In this document: positions 17,588-26,083 of the stretch, in pieces
How positions within the stretch are numbered: the first letter of the stretch is position 1
Layout: each line of letters starts with the position of its first letter
Source: Streptomyces aureoverticillatus
GTDB taxonomy: Bacteria; Actinomycetota; Actinomycetes; Streptomycetales; Streptomycetaceae
Direction of reading: 5' to 3'
Assembly (NCBI RefSeq): GCF_014649395.1
Contig: NZ_BMSY01000009.1
Coordinates: 343,264-407,263, forward strand
Length of the DNA: 64,000 bases
Notes under the pieces: model-generated
Database searches by the model: none
What the model was told of the DNA's origin: nothing
What the model saw: only the letters and a program-made list of their open reading frames with translations
Made by a program: the position numbers and the translations under genes

Positions 17588-18595
17588 TCAGTCCGGGGCG
17601 GGCCCGGAGCTGGCCCGCACGGTCAGCTTCGGGGTGAGCAGCTCGACCGCGTCCGCGCCGTGCCCCTCCAGCTTGGCGACGATCCGCGCCACGGCCCTGC
17701 GGCCCATCTCCTCGGCGGGCAGGGACACGGAGGTGAGCCGCACGGACGCCTGGAGCGCCACCTGGTCCGAGCAGACGGCGACCACCGAGACGTCCTCGGG
17801 CACCGCCCGCCCGCGCAGCCGGAGCAGGCCGAGCAGCGGCTCCACGGCGGACTCGTTCTGCACGACGAACCCCGTGGTGCCGGGCCGCTCGTCGAAGATC
17901 CGGGCGAGCGTGGTCGCCGTCGGCCCGTAGCCCACCTCGCACGGGCGGTGCAGCAGGCGCACGTCCAGTTCCCGGGCCTTGGCGCGCAGCCCCTCCAGGG
18001 TGCGCTCGGCGAAGCCGGTGTGCCGTTCGTAGACGGCGGGCGCCTCGCCTATGACGGCGATGTCGCGGTGGCCGAGGCCGGCCAGGTGCTCGACGCACAG
18101 CGCGCCGGTCGCCACGAAGTCGAGGTCCACGCAGGTGAGCCCGGCCGTGTCGGCGGGGAGACCGATGAGCACGGCGGGCTGGGGGGCCTCGCGAAGGAGT
18201 GGGAGGCGGTCGTCGTCCAGCTCGACGTCCATCAGGATCATGGCGTCGGCGAGTCCGCTGCCGGTGACGCGGCGCACGGCCGCCGGGCCCTCCTCGCGGG
18301 TCAGGAGCAGGACGTCGTATCCGTGGCCGCGGGCCGTGGTGGCGACCGCGACGGCTATCTCCATCATCACGGGGACGTACATGTCGGTGCGCAGCGGCAT
18401 CATCAGGGCGATGACGTTGGACTTGCTGCTGGCCAGGGCGCGGGCGCCCGCGTTCGGGTGGTAGCCGAGCTCCTGGATGCTGCGTTCGACGCGCTCGCGG
18501 GTGCCGGCGGATATGGAGCGCTTGCCGCTGAGGACGTAGCTCACCGTGCTGGCCGAGACTCCGGCGTGCCTGGCGACCTCGGCGAGGGTGACCAT
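17588..18595 (-). CDS. LacI-family repressor of the xyloglucan-type locus
   Basis: 335 residues. The N-terminal helix-turn-helix (about 3-24) is TLAEVARHAGVSASTVSYVLSGK, with Tyr where many family members have Arg, followed by a hinge helix (NAGARALASSKSNVIAL) and a periplasmic-binding-like ligand domain. It probably represses the divergent GH3-GH31 and ABC-importer units and itself through the three TCGAAGCGCTTCGA palindromes, one of which lies 77 bp upstream of its own start. The inducer is expected to be a xyloglucan-derived oligosaccharide; this is inferred from context only. Confidence 0.88.
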   Translation of the reverse strand: MVTLAEVARHAGVSASTVSYVLSGKRSISAGTRERVERSIQELGYHPNAGARALASSKSNVIALMMPLRTDMYVPVMMEIAVAVATTARGHGYDVLLLTREEGPAAVRRVTGSGLADAMILMDVELDDDRLPLLREAPQPAVLIGLPADTAGLTCVDLDFVATGALCVEHLAGLGHRDIAVIGEAPAVYERHTGFAERTLEGLRAKARELDVRLLHRPCEVGYGPTATTLARIFDERPGTTGFVVQNESAVEPLLGLLRLRGRAVPEDVSVVAVCSDQVALQASVRLTSVSLPAEEMGRRAVARIVAKLEGHGADAVELLTPKLTVRASSGPAPD

Positions 18596-18671
18596 TCAGT
18601 TCTCCCGGACTAGGCGCTGCATCCTGCGGAGGAGCCTATGGCGGGTGTCTCGAACCTGTCCAGGCATCGTG

Positions 18672-18685
18672 TCGAAGCGCTTCGA
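18672..18685. promoter_or_regulatory. LacI-type operator upstream of the lacI gene
   Basis: Perfect palindrome TCGAAGCGCTTCGA located between the GH6 terminator and the LacI start. Identical to the cores at 13640 and 13812; its position implies autoregulation. Confidence 0.8.
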
Positions 18686-18691
18686 AGGCGC

Positions 18692-18733
18692 CCCGCGGTC
18701 CAGAAGGGACACAGCTCCTTCCTGGACCGCGGG
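18692..18733 (-). terminator. Terminator of the GH5-GH6 operon
   Basis: 12-bp perfect arms CCCGCGGTCCAG / CTGGACCGCGGG with an 18-nt loop that can extend the stem through AAGG/CCTT. It starts 19 bp downstream of the GH6 stop codon. Confidence 0.8.
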
Positions 18734-18751
18734 CGCGCCGGAGGCGCGGCC

Positions 18752-20110
18752 CTAGAGCTTCGGGTGCGCGTTCTTCAGGAGTTCCTGGAACTGGGCGGAG
18801 AACCAGTGACCGGACAGCGGGGCGTTCGGCAGCGCGCCGGACATGTTGTGGCCGTTGCGCGGGTTGCCCGTGTACGTCGGGTCGCACATGCGGTCGAAGC
18901 CCTTGCCCTCGTCGTTCGGGATCTCCTTGCTGGCGCCGTCGGACTCGCCCGGCGGCTTCATCCACACGTAGGCGTCGATGCCGGGCTCCGGTGCGGCCTT
19001 GGGGCGTTCGCCGAGGCCCGCGCCGGACTGGTTGCACCAGTTGCCGATGTGGATGCGGCGGTCGAAGCGGCCGCCGTTCACGTAGGCGTTCACGTCGGTC
19101 GTGGGGCCGGGGCCCGTCGGCCGCGCGCTGCCGCCCCAGCCGTTGCGGGAGGTGTCGATGAGCATGCCGATGTCGGACTTGAAGCCGGTGGACACCAGCT
19201 GGTTGCGGAAGGCCTGCGCGAAGGAGAGCGAGTCGGTGTAGCGGTTCCAGTCGACCCACTTCGACTCGCGCACGGAGCGGCCGCCGACCGTGTCACCGAT
19301 CTTGACGTGGTCCTCCTTCAGGGCGCTGTAGTTGGCGGTGTTGACGATGAAGCCGTGCACCTTGTCGACGGTGCTGCCCTCGGCGGTCGCGGCCTGGTGC
19401 ATGATCTGCGCGGAGGCGGCGAAGTTGTCGTCCCAGCCGATCCAGCCGTGGTGGCCCGCGTCCACGTAGTTGTAGACGTTGGGCACGGCGCCCAGCTTGT
19501 TCAGGGCGTAGCCGACGCCCTTGACGTAGTTGCCGTTGGCCTTCATCACGTCGCACTCGGGGGTCGCGGTGGGGCGGCCGCCGGTGTTCGTGACGAGGTT
19601 GGGCAGCGAGTCGATCTCGACGGTGGTGACGATGCGCAGGTTCGCGTACTTGGATTCGGCGAGGATCTGCGCGATCGGGTCGATGTAGCCCGTCTTGTAC
19701 TTGTCGATCTCGGTCGGTCCGAGTTCGCCGTTGGAGGCGAGGGCGGAGCAGTCGCGGCCCGGCAGGTTGTAAATCACCAACTGGACGACGTTCGCGTTCT
19801 GTTGGAGGGCCGCGTCGAGGTGGGCGCGCAGGCCCATCTTGCCGCCGCTGCCCCCGATGGCGGCGATCCGGTCGAGCCAGACGCCGGTGGGCTGGTCGGC
19901 GACGGCGCTGCCGCCCGGTTCGGCCGCGGCGTTCCTGGACCACTCGGGGTTCACATAGACCTTGGCGCCCGCGTAGGGGTTGTCGACGCGGGCGGCGGCG
20001 GCCCGCGCGCCGCTGTCCCCGGCGAAGGCGACGGCGGTGCCGCCGCTGACGGCGAGGACGGTGGAGAGGGCGAGCAGGAGGGTGCGTGATCTGCGGTGTG
20101 TGCGGCTCAT
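18752..20110 (-). CDS. Secreted GH6 cellulase (cellobiohydrolase/endoglucanase)
   Basis: 452 residues: a signal peptide (about 1-30, Arg-rich start then LLLALSTVLAVSGG) followed by a complete GH6 domain. Signatures are VVQLVIYNLPGRDCSALASNGE, holding the catalytic Asp, and YNYVDAGHHGWIGW, IDTSRNGWGG and DAYVWMKPPGESDG. It hydrolyses beta-1,4-glucan with inversion. There is no CBM2, unusual for secreted actinobacterial GH6 enzymes. Insertions such as IGNWCNQSGAGLGERP suit the cellobiohydrolase-type tunnel, but I cannot separate exo- from endo-action. It follows GH5 by 14 bp in one operon, probably under the CebR-type box at 21468. Confidence 0.9.
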   Translation of the reverse strand: MSRTHRRSRTLLLALSTVLAVSGGTAVAFAGDSGARAAAARVDNPYAGAKVYVNPEWSRNAAAEPGGSAVADQPTGVWLDRIAAIGGSGGKMGLRAHLDAALQQNANVVQLVIYNLPGRDCSALASNGELGPTEIDKYKTGYIDPIAQILAESKYANLRIVTTVEIDSLPNLVTNTGGRPTATPECDVMKANGNYVKGVGYALNKLGAVPNVYNYVDAGHHGWIGWDDNFAASAQIMHQAATAEGSTVDKVHGFIVNTANYSALKEDHVKIGDTVGGRSVRESKWVDWNRYTDSLSFAQAFRNQLVSTGFKSDIGMLIDTSRNGWGGSARPTGPGPTTDVNAYVNGGRFDRRIHIGNWCNQSGAGLGERPKAAPEPGIDAYVWMKPPGESDGASKEIPNDEGKGFDRMCDPTYTGNPRNGHNMSGALPNAPLSGHWFSAQFQELLKNAHPKL

Positions 20111-20124
20111 GCGTCAGGGGCCTC

Positions 20125-21306
20125 TCAGGTGTGGAGGGATCGCAGGTGGTCGCGCAGGCCGATGCCGTACGCGGTGGGTGTGCCGTCGTAGTCGCTGATC
20201 AGGGCCGGTCCCGAGGAGCAGTTCCAGGTGTTCCAGGTCCAGCCGAGGTAGGAGAGCGCGCGCTCGTCGAACCACGTCATGACGCGGTCGACGAAGGCGT
20301 GCGCGCAGGTGTTCTCGCCGATCTCGCCCGCGACGAGCGGGACCTTCGCGGCGACCGGGGCGAGGGTGCGGTTCCAGCAGTCCTCGGTCGAGCAGGTGTT
20401 GAAGTTGTAGACGTGCCAGGCCGCGGCGAGATTGCCCGCGGGGTCGGTGGGCGCGTGCTCCAGCCAGCGGCTCAGGTCGTTGGAGTACGCGACGCCGGGC
20501 ACCAGGACGAGGTTCTTCGCGCCGATGGCGCGCACGGTGTCCACGAGGTCCTGCATTCCGGCGACTTCGTAGCCGATGCCGGGGCAGCTGCCGCCGTCGC
20601 GCCAGCAGGCCCAGGCCTGGTCGTTGGTGGGGGTGGCGCGGTCGGGGTAGGGCTCGTTGAAGAGGTCGAAGACGACGGTGCGGTCGTCCTTGTAGGTCTG
20701 GGCGACCGAAGTCCAGAACGCGGGGGTGTAGCGGGCGTTCGGCATCGGCTTCTGGCAGCTGGCGTGGACGTCCGCGCAGCCGGCGGAGTTGCCGGTGTGC
20801 TGGCCGTGCGACCAGTGCAGTTCGAGCACGGGTGTCATGCCGTGGCTCTTGACGCGCTCGACCAGCGCGCCCACGGCGGAGCGGTAGGTGGCGCCCGCGT
20901 ACTCGGGCTTGATGTTGGCGGTGCCGAGCCAGCACTCCTCGTTGAGCGGGATGCGGACGGTGTTGGCCTTCCAGTCCGCGATGGCCTTGACGGAGGCGTC
21001 GTCGACGGGGCCGTCGAAGATTCCCCAGCCCTGGACGCAGGCGTACTCGGCGCCGGAGCGGTTGACTCCGAGCAGCCGGTGGGGGGTGCCGTCGGGTTTC
21101 ACGAGCTTGTTGCCCGCGACGGTCAGGACGGGTGGCGCGGCCGCTTTCGCACCGGTGGCCGGGGGCGGCGCCGCGCCCGCCGTCGACAGGGTGGCGGGGC
21201 CCATGAGACCGGCGGCGGACAGCAGCACACAGGCCAGTACGGCCAGTGCGCGCGAAAGCCGCCGAGGCGGCCGCGGGGACGGTCCGGATCGTGGGGGTTG
21301 CCGCAT
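20125..21306 (-). CDS. Secreted GH5 endoglucanase
   Basis: 393 residues: a signal peptide to about residue 46, then a GH5 barrel. Motifs include VRIPLNEECWLG, PVLELHWSHG, the acid/base region VVFDLFNEPYPDR and the nucleophile region VPLVAGEIGENTC. It retains configuration while cutting internal beta-1,4-glucan bonds. The pattern LLGVNRSGAEYACVQGWGIFDGP is typical of the Streptomyces cellulase subgroup. No carbohydrate-binding module is present. ATG 21306 has AAGGAG 6 nt upstream. First gene of the GH5-GH6 operon, divergent from GH48 across 199 bp with two palindromes. Confidence 0.9.
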   Translation of the reverse strand: MRQPPRSGPSPRPPRRLSRALAVLACVLLSAAGLMGPATLSTAGAAPPPATGAKAAAPPVLTVAGNKLVKPDGTPHRLLGVNRSGAEYACVQGWGIFDGPVDDASVKAIADWKANTVRIPLNEECWLGTANIKPEYAGATYRSAVGALVERVKSHGMTPVLELHWSHGQHTGNSAGCADVHASCQKPMPNARYTPAFWTSVAQTYKDDRTVVFDLFNEPYPDRATPTNDQAWACWRDGGSCPGIGYEVAGMQDLVDTVRAIGAKNLVLVPGVAYSNDLSRWLEHAPTDPAGNLAAAWHVYNFNTCSTEDCWNRTLAPVAAKVPLVAGEIGENTCAHAFVDRVMTWFDERALSYLGWTWNTWNCSSGPALISDYDGTPTAYGIGLRDHLRSLHT

Positions 21307-21401
21307 GAGCGACTCCTTCGAGGTCGGCTCAAGGTCGGGCTTGTGCGGTTCAGTCGCCGCCGGGAGCGGAAAGGGTTGCCGCGTTTTCCGGAGATTTCTT
21401 C

Positions 21402-21417
21402 GTCGAATTGATTCGAC
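21402..21417. promoter_or_regulatory. Inverted repeat in the cellulase divergent promoter
   Basis: GTCGAAT-TG-ATTCGAC, perfect 7-bp arms, in the 199-bp gap between GH5 and GH48. It differs from the CebR-type box nearby, so it may be a second operator; its protein is unknown. Confidence 0.45.
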
Positions 21418-21467
21418 AACTCACTTCACGCCGGAACCCTTGACAACCTCTAGTCGCACAACGACTT

Positions 21468-21481
21468 TGGGAGCGCTCCCA
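21468..21481. promoter_or_regulatory. CebR-type operator for cellulase genes
   Basis: Perfect palindrome TGGGAGCGCTCCCA, the known target of the cellobiose/cellotriose-sensing repressor CebR in Streptomyces. It lies immediately downstream of a plausible promoter (TTGACA at 21440-21445, 17-bp spacer, GACTTT) and 25 bp before the GH48 start, so bound repressor would block GH48-GH74. No cebR gene lies in the window. Confidence 0.88.
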
Positions 21482-21505
21482 TGAAACTGGAGGAAGGACA
21501 CCCGT

Positions 21506-23626
21506 ATGCGTGCTCTACTCAGCCTCGCCTGGCGATGTCCGCGCCAGTTCCCCGATCGACCTGCTGTTCCGGCTGGGGGTCCGGGGGTTATCCCCCGGGA
21601 AAACGCAGCACCTGATCCCTCGGAATCCAGATCGCAGTTGAGCCGGCGTCACCTCCTCGCGATCAGCGCGGTCGCGATCACGGCGCCGGTCGTGAACTCG
21701 CTGATGTCCCCCAGCGCCCACGCGGCCCCCGGCGCGGCCGCGGCGACACCGTACGAGCAGCGCTTCCTCGATCTCTACGCGAAGATCACCAGTCCGGGGA
21801 ACGGCTATTTCTCGCCGGACGGAATTCCGTACCACTCCGTGGAAACCCTGATCGTGGAAGCTCCCGATCACGGCCACGAGACGACGTCGGAGGCCTACAG
21901 CTATCTGATCTGGCTGCAGGCCATGTACGGCAGGGTGACGGGCGACTGGTCCCGGTTCAACCAGGCGTGGGAAACCATGGAGAAATACATGATCCCCACG
22001 CACGACCAGCAGCCGACGAACAGTTTCTACAACGCCTCGAAGCCCGCGACGTACGCCCCCGAGTGGGACCAGCCGTCGCAGTATCCCGCCCGGCTCGACC
22101 CCGGCGTCGGGGTCGGCGCCGACCCGCTCGCGGCCGAGCTGAAGAGCGCGTACGGCACCGACGACATCTACGGCATGCACTGGCTGCAGGACGTCGACAA
22201 CACCTACGGCTTCGGCGGCTCCGGGAAGACCCCGACGTACATCAACACCTTCCAGCGCGGCTCCCAGGAGTCGGTCTGGGAGACGGTCACGCAGCCGTGC
22301 CGCGACGACTTCACCCACGGCGGCAGGAACGGCTACCTCGACCTGTTCACCGGGGACAACTCCTACGCCAAGCAGTGGAAGTACACCAACGCGCCCGACG
22401 CCGACGCGCGCGCAGTCCAGGCCGCCTACTGGGCGCACAAGTGGGCCACCGCGCAGGGCAAGCAGGCGCAGGTCGCGGCGACCGTCGCGAAGGCCGCGAA
22501 GATGGGCGACTACCTGCGCTACGCCATGTTCGACAAGTACTTCAAGAAGGTCGGAGACTGCGTCGGCCCCTCCGGCTGCGCGCCGGGCAGCGGCAAGAAC
22601 AGCTCGCACTACCTGCTGTCCTGGTACTACGCGTGGGGCGGCGCCCTCGACACCTCGGCCGGCTGGGCCTGGCGCATCGGCTGCAGCCACAGTCACGGCG
22701 GCTACCAGAACCCGCTCGCCGCCTACGCCCTCAGCTCGTACGCGGCCCTCACCCCCAAGTCGGCCACGGGCAAGGCGGACTGGGCGCTGAGCCTGAAGCG
22801 GCAGCTGGAGTTCTACCGCTGGCTGCAGTCCGCCGAGGGCGCCATCGCGGGCGGCGCGACCAACAGCTGGCAGGGGCGGTACGCGACGCCGCCGTCCGGC
22901 ACGCCCACGTTCTACGGCATGTACTACGACGAGAAGCCCGTCTACCACGACCCGCCGTCGAACCAGTGGTTCGGCTTCCAGGCCTGGTCGATGGAGCGGG
23001 TCGCCGAGTACTACCACCAGACGGGCGCCGCCGACGCCAAGGCCGTCCTCGACAAGTGGGTGAACTGGGCCCTGGCGAACACCACCGTCGCCGCCGACGG
23101 GACGTACGCCTTCCCGTCCACGCTCAGCTGGTCCGGGAAGCCCGACACCTGGAACCCGTCGAACCCCGGCGGCAACGCGGGCCTGCACGTCTCCGTCGTG
23201 GACCGCACCAACGACGTGGGCGTGGCGGGCGCCTACGCGCGCACCCTCGTCTACTACGCCGCGCGGTCCGGCCACACCCGGGCCAGGACCACCGCCAAGG
23301 CCCTGCTCGACGGCATGTGGACGCACCACCAGGACGCCCGGGGCATCGCGGTGCCCGAGCGGCGCGCCGACTACAACCGGTTCGACGCCGGCGTGTACGT
23401 GCCCGGCGGCTGGACCGGCAGGATGCCGAACGGCGACGCGATCAACTCCTCGTCGACGTTCACCTCCATCCGCTCCTTCTACAAGAAGGACCCCGACTGG
23501 CCGAAGGTCGAGGCCTATCTGGCGGGCGGCGCCGCGCCCACCCTCACCTACCACCGGTTCTGGGCCCAGGTGGACATCGCTCTGGCCCTGGGCGCGTACG
23601 CGGAGCTCCTCGAAGGCACCCGCTGA
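21506..23626 (+). CDS. Secreted GH48 cellulase (reducing-end processive)
   Basis: 706 residues from ATG 21506, which has GAGGAAGG 8 nt upstream. The export signal starts unusually late: the first 44 residues are non-hydrophobic and the twin-arginine motif LSRRHLLAIS comes only at about 45. The GH48 domain follows: HETTSEAYSYLIWLQAMYGRVTGDW contains the proposed catalytic Glu, with QESVWETVTQPC, WRIGCSHSHGGYQNP and YNRFDAGVYVPGGWTG further on. GH48 enzymes release cellobiose from chain ends and act with GH5, GH6 and GH74 enzymes, all next door. No CBM is present. A hairpin is embedded in the N-terminal extension; true translation may start nearer the RR motif. Confidence 0.88.
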   Translation: MRALLSLAWRCPRQFPDRPAVPAGGPGVIPRENAAPDPSESRSQLSRRHLLAISAVAITAPVVNSLMSPSAHAAPGAAAATPYEQRFLDLYAKITSPGNGYFSPDGIPYHSVETLIVEAPDHGHETTSEAYSYLIWLQAMYGRVTGDWSRFNQAWETMEKYMIPTHDQQPTNSFYNASKPATYAPEWDQPSQYPARLDPGVGVGADPLAAELKSAYGTDDIYGMHWLQDVDNTYGFGGSGKTPTYINTFQRGSQESVWETVTQPCRDDFTHGGRNGYLDLFTGDNSYAKQWKYTNAPDADARAVQAAYWAHKWATAQGKQAQVAATVAKAAKMGDYLRYAMFDKYFKKVGDCVGPSGCAPGSGKNSSHYLLSWYYAWGGALDTSAGWAWRIGCSHSHGGYQNPLAAYALSSYAALTPKSATGKADWALSLKRQLEFYRWLQSAEGAIAGGATNSWQGRYATPPSGTPTFYGMYYDEKPVYHDPPSNQWFGFQAWSMERVAEYYHQTGAADAKAVLDKWVNWALANTTVAADGTYAFPSTLSWSGKPDTWNPSNPGGNAGLHVSVVDRTNDVGVAGAYARTLVYYAARSGHTRARTTAKALLDGMWTHHQDARGIAVPERRADYNRFDAGVYVPGGWTGRMPNGDAINSSSTFTSIRSFYKKDPDWPKVEAYLAGGAAPTLTYHRFWAQVDIALALGAYAELLEGTR
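21581..21598 (+). other. Stable hairpin in the GH48 5' coding or leader region
   Basis: CCGGGGG-TTAT-CCCCCGG, perfect 7-bp stem with a 4-nt loop, 75 bp after the GH48 ATG and followed by GAAAACGC. It falls within the atypical N-terminal extension, so it may be a 5'-UTR element if translation starts downstream. Confidence 0.5.
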
Positions 23627-23643
23627 GGCCGCCCCGCACCACC

Positions 23644-23672
23644 CTGGGGCCCCGGCGCGGCCGGGGCCCCAG
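23644..23672 (+). terminator. GC hairpin between GH48 and GH74
   Basis: Perfect 13-bp arms CTGGGGCCCCGGC / GCCGGGGCCCCAG around GCG, with no T-run. It lies 17 bp after the GH48 stop and 36 bp before the GH74 start; it could end or attenuate transcription or protect the upstream mRNA. Confidence 0.7.
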
Positions 23673-23708
23673 CGCACCCCCACACCCCCGCACCCCAAGG
23701 ACCCCCCC

Positions 23709-26063
23709 ATGCCTGAAGTGCCTGTGCCCCGCGCGCACAGAGCGCGTGCGATCCCCGCCCTCCTCGGTCTGCTCGCCGGGCTCCTCGCGGGCGGCCCGCT
23801 CTCCGCCCCGGAGCGGGCCGCCGCCCGACCGCTCACCGCCACCGCCGCATCCGCCACCGCCGCCGAGCCGTACACCTGGAAGAACGTACGCGTCGACGGC
23901 GGTGGCTTCGTCCCCGGCATCGTCTTCAACCGCTCCGAGCGCGACCTGGCCTACGCGCGCACCGACATCGGCGGCGCCTACCGCTGGCAGCGGTCCACCA
24001 AGTCCTGGACACCCCTGCTCGACTCGATCGGCTGGGACGACTGGGGGCACACCGGCGTGGTCAGCCTCGCCTCCGACTCCGTCGACCCCGACAAGGTGTA
24101 CGCGGCCGTCGGCACGTACACCAACGACTGGGACCCCGGCAACGGCGCCGTCCTCCGCTCCGCCGACCGCGGCGCGACCTGGAAGAAGACGGACCTGCCG
24201 TTCAAGCTCGGCGGCAACATGCCCGGCCGCGGCATGGGCGAGCGCCTGGCCGTCGACCCGCACGACAACCGCGTCCTGTACCTGGGCGCGCCCAGCGGCA
24301 AGGGCCTGTGGCGCTCCACGGACTCCGGCGCCAGCTGGTCGCAGGTCACGAACTTCCCCAACGTCGGCAACTACAAGGAGAACCCGAACGACTCGACCGG
24401 CTACGCCTCCGACAACCAGGGCATCGTCTGGGTGACGTTCGACGAATCGACCGGGACGGGCTCGGGCGGTACACAGAGAACCCGGACGATCTACGTCGGG
24501 GTCGCCGACAAGGACAACGCCGTCTACAAATCGACAGACGCCGGGGCCAGTTGGTCCCGCGTCGCGGGCCAGCCCACCGGCCACCTCGCCCACAAGGGCG
24601 TCCTGGACGCCGAGAACGGCTATCTGTACCTCGCCTACAGCGACAAGGGCGGACCGTACGACGGCGGCAAGGGCCAGGTGTGGCGGTACGCGACGAAGAC
24701 CGGTGAGTGGAAGAACATCAGCCCGGTCGCCGAGGCCGACACCTACTACGGCTTCAGCGGTCTGAGCGTCGACCGGCAGCACCCGGGCACCGTCATGGTC
24801 ACCGGCTACAGCTCCTGGTGGCCGGACACGCAGATCTTCCGCTCCACGGACAGCGGCGCCAACTGGACGCCGGCCTGGAGCTACTCCTCGTACCCGAACC
24901 GCGAGAACCGCTACACCATGGACACCTCGTCCGTACCGTGGCTGTCCTGGGGCGCGCACCCGCAGCCGCCCGAGCAGACCCCGAAGCTCGGGTGGATGAC
25001 GGAGGCCCTGGAGATCGACCCGTTCGACTCCGATCGGATGGTGTACGGCACGGGCGCGACCGTCTTCGGCACGGAGAACCTCACCGACTGGGACAGGGCC
25101 GGGTCCAAGTTCACCGTCACGCCGATGGTGAAGGGCCTGGAGGAGACGGCCGTGAACGACCTCGCCGCTCCCCCGTCCGGGGCGCCGCTGCTCAGCGCGC
25201 TCGGCGACATCGGCGGCTTCCGGCACACGGACGTCACCAAGGTGCCGCCGCTGATGTACACCTCGCCGAACTTCACCACGTCCACGAGCCTGGACTACGC
25301 CGAGTCCAGTCCGAACACGGTGGTTCGGGTCGGCAACGCGGACGCCGCGCCGCGCATCGCCTTCTCCACGGACAACGGGGCGAACTGGTTCGGCGGGCAG
25401 GAGCCCGCCGGCGTCACGGGCGGCGGGACGGTCGCGGCGGCGGCCGACGGCAGCCGCTTCGTGTGGAGCCCCGAGGGCGGGGGCGTGCACACGGCGTCCG
25501 GGTTCGGCTCGTCGTGGACGGCGTCGTCCGGCATCCCGAAGGGCGCCACCGTGGAGGCCGACCGGGTCGACCCGAAGACGTTCTACGGCTTCAAGTCCGG
25601 CACCTTCTACGTCAGCACGGACGGCGGCGCGACCTTCGCCGCGAAGGCGTCGGCGGGGCTGCCCGCCGAGGGGAACGTGCGGTTCCAGGCGGTGCCGGGA
25701 AAGAAGGGCGACATCTGGCTCGCGGGCGGCAAGGCCGGCGGCACCTACGGCCTGTGGCACTCCACCGACGGCGGGACGAGCTTCACCAAGGTCTCCGGCG
25801 TCCAGGAGGCCGACACCATCGGCTTCGGCAAGGCGGCGCCCGGCGCCTCGTACCAGACGCTCTACACCAGCGCGAAGGTCGGCGGCGTGCGCGGGATCTT
25901 CCGCTCCACGGACGCCGGGGCGAGCTGGGTGCGCCTCAACGACTCGGCGCACCAGTGGGGTTGGACCGGAGCGGCGATCACCGGTGACCCGAAGGTGTAC
26001 GGCCGGGTGTACGTCTCGACGAACGGCCGCGGCATCGTCTACGGCGACACCGCGGCCGAATAG
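23709..26063 (+). CDS. Secreted GH74 xyloglucanase
   Basis: 784 residues: a signal peptide (about 1-38) and a two-lobed seven-bladed beta-propeller marked by repeated RSTDSGASW / KSTDAGASW / STDGGATF Asp-box motifs. Catalytic aspartates are expected in YARTDIGGAYRW (about residue 80) and LSALGDIGGFRHTDV (about 500). The family cleaves the xyloglucan backbone, so with the cytosolic GH31 alpha-xylosidase at 8-11 kb it supports a xyloglucan pathway. No binding module is attached. AAGGA lies 7 nt before the ATG. It follows GH48 and probably shares its CebR-controlled promoter if the intervening hairpin is read through. Confidence 0.92.
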   Translation: MPEVPVPRAHRARAIPALLGLLAGLLAGGPLSAPERAAARPLTATAASATAAEPYTWKNVRVDGGGFVPGIVFNRSERDLAYARTDIGGAYRWQRSTKSWTPLLDSIGWDDWGHTGVVSLASDSVDPDKVYAAVGTYTNDWDPGNGAVLRSADRGATWKKTDLPFKLGGNMPGRGMGERLAVDPHDNRVLYLGAPSGKGLWRSTDSGASWSQVTNFPNVGNYKENPNDSTGYASDNQGIVWVTFDESTGTGSGGTQRTRTIYVGVADKDNAVYKSTDAGASWSRVAGQPTGHLAHKGVLDAENGYLYLAYSDKGGPYDGGKGQVWRYATKTGEWKNISPVAEADTYYGFSGLSVDRQHPGTVMVTGYSSWWPDTQIFRSTDSGANWTPAWSYSSYPNRENRYTMDTSSVPWLSWGAHPQPPEQTPKLGWMTEALEIDPFDSDRMVYGTGATVFGTENLTDWDRAGSKFTVTPMVKGLEETAVNDLAAPPSGAPLLSALGDIGGFRHTDVTKVPPLMYTSPNFTTSTSLDYAESSPNTVVRVGNADAAPRIAFSTDNGANWFGGQEPAGVTGGGTVAAAADGSRFVWSPEGGGVHTASGFGSSWTASSGIPKGATVEADRVDPKTFYGFKSGTFYVSTDGGATFAAKASAGLPAEGNVRFQAVPGKKGDIWLAGGKAGGTYGLWHSTDGGTSFTKVSGVQEADTIGFGKAAPGASYQTLYTSAKVGGVRGIFRSTDAGASWVRLNDSAHQWGWTGAAITGDPKVYGRVYVSTNGRGIVYGDTAAE

Positions 26064-26083
26064 CCCTGCGCGGATGGCGAGTT

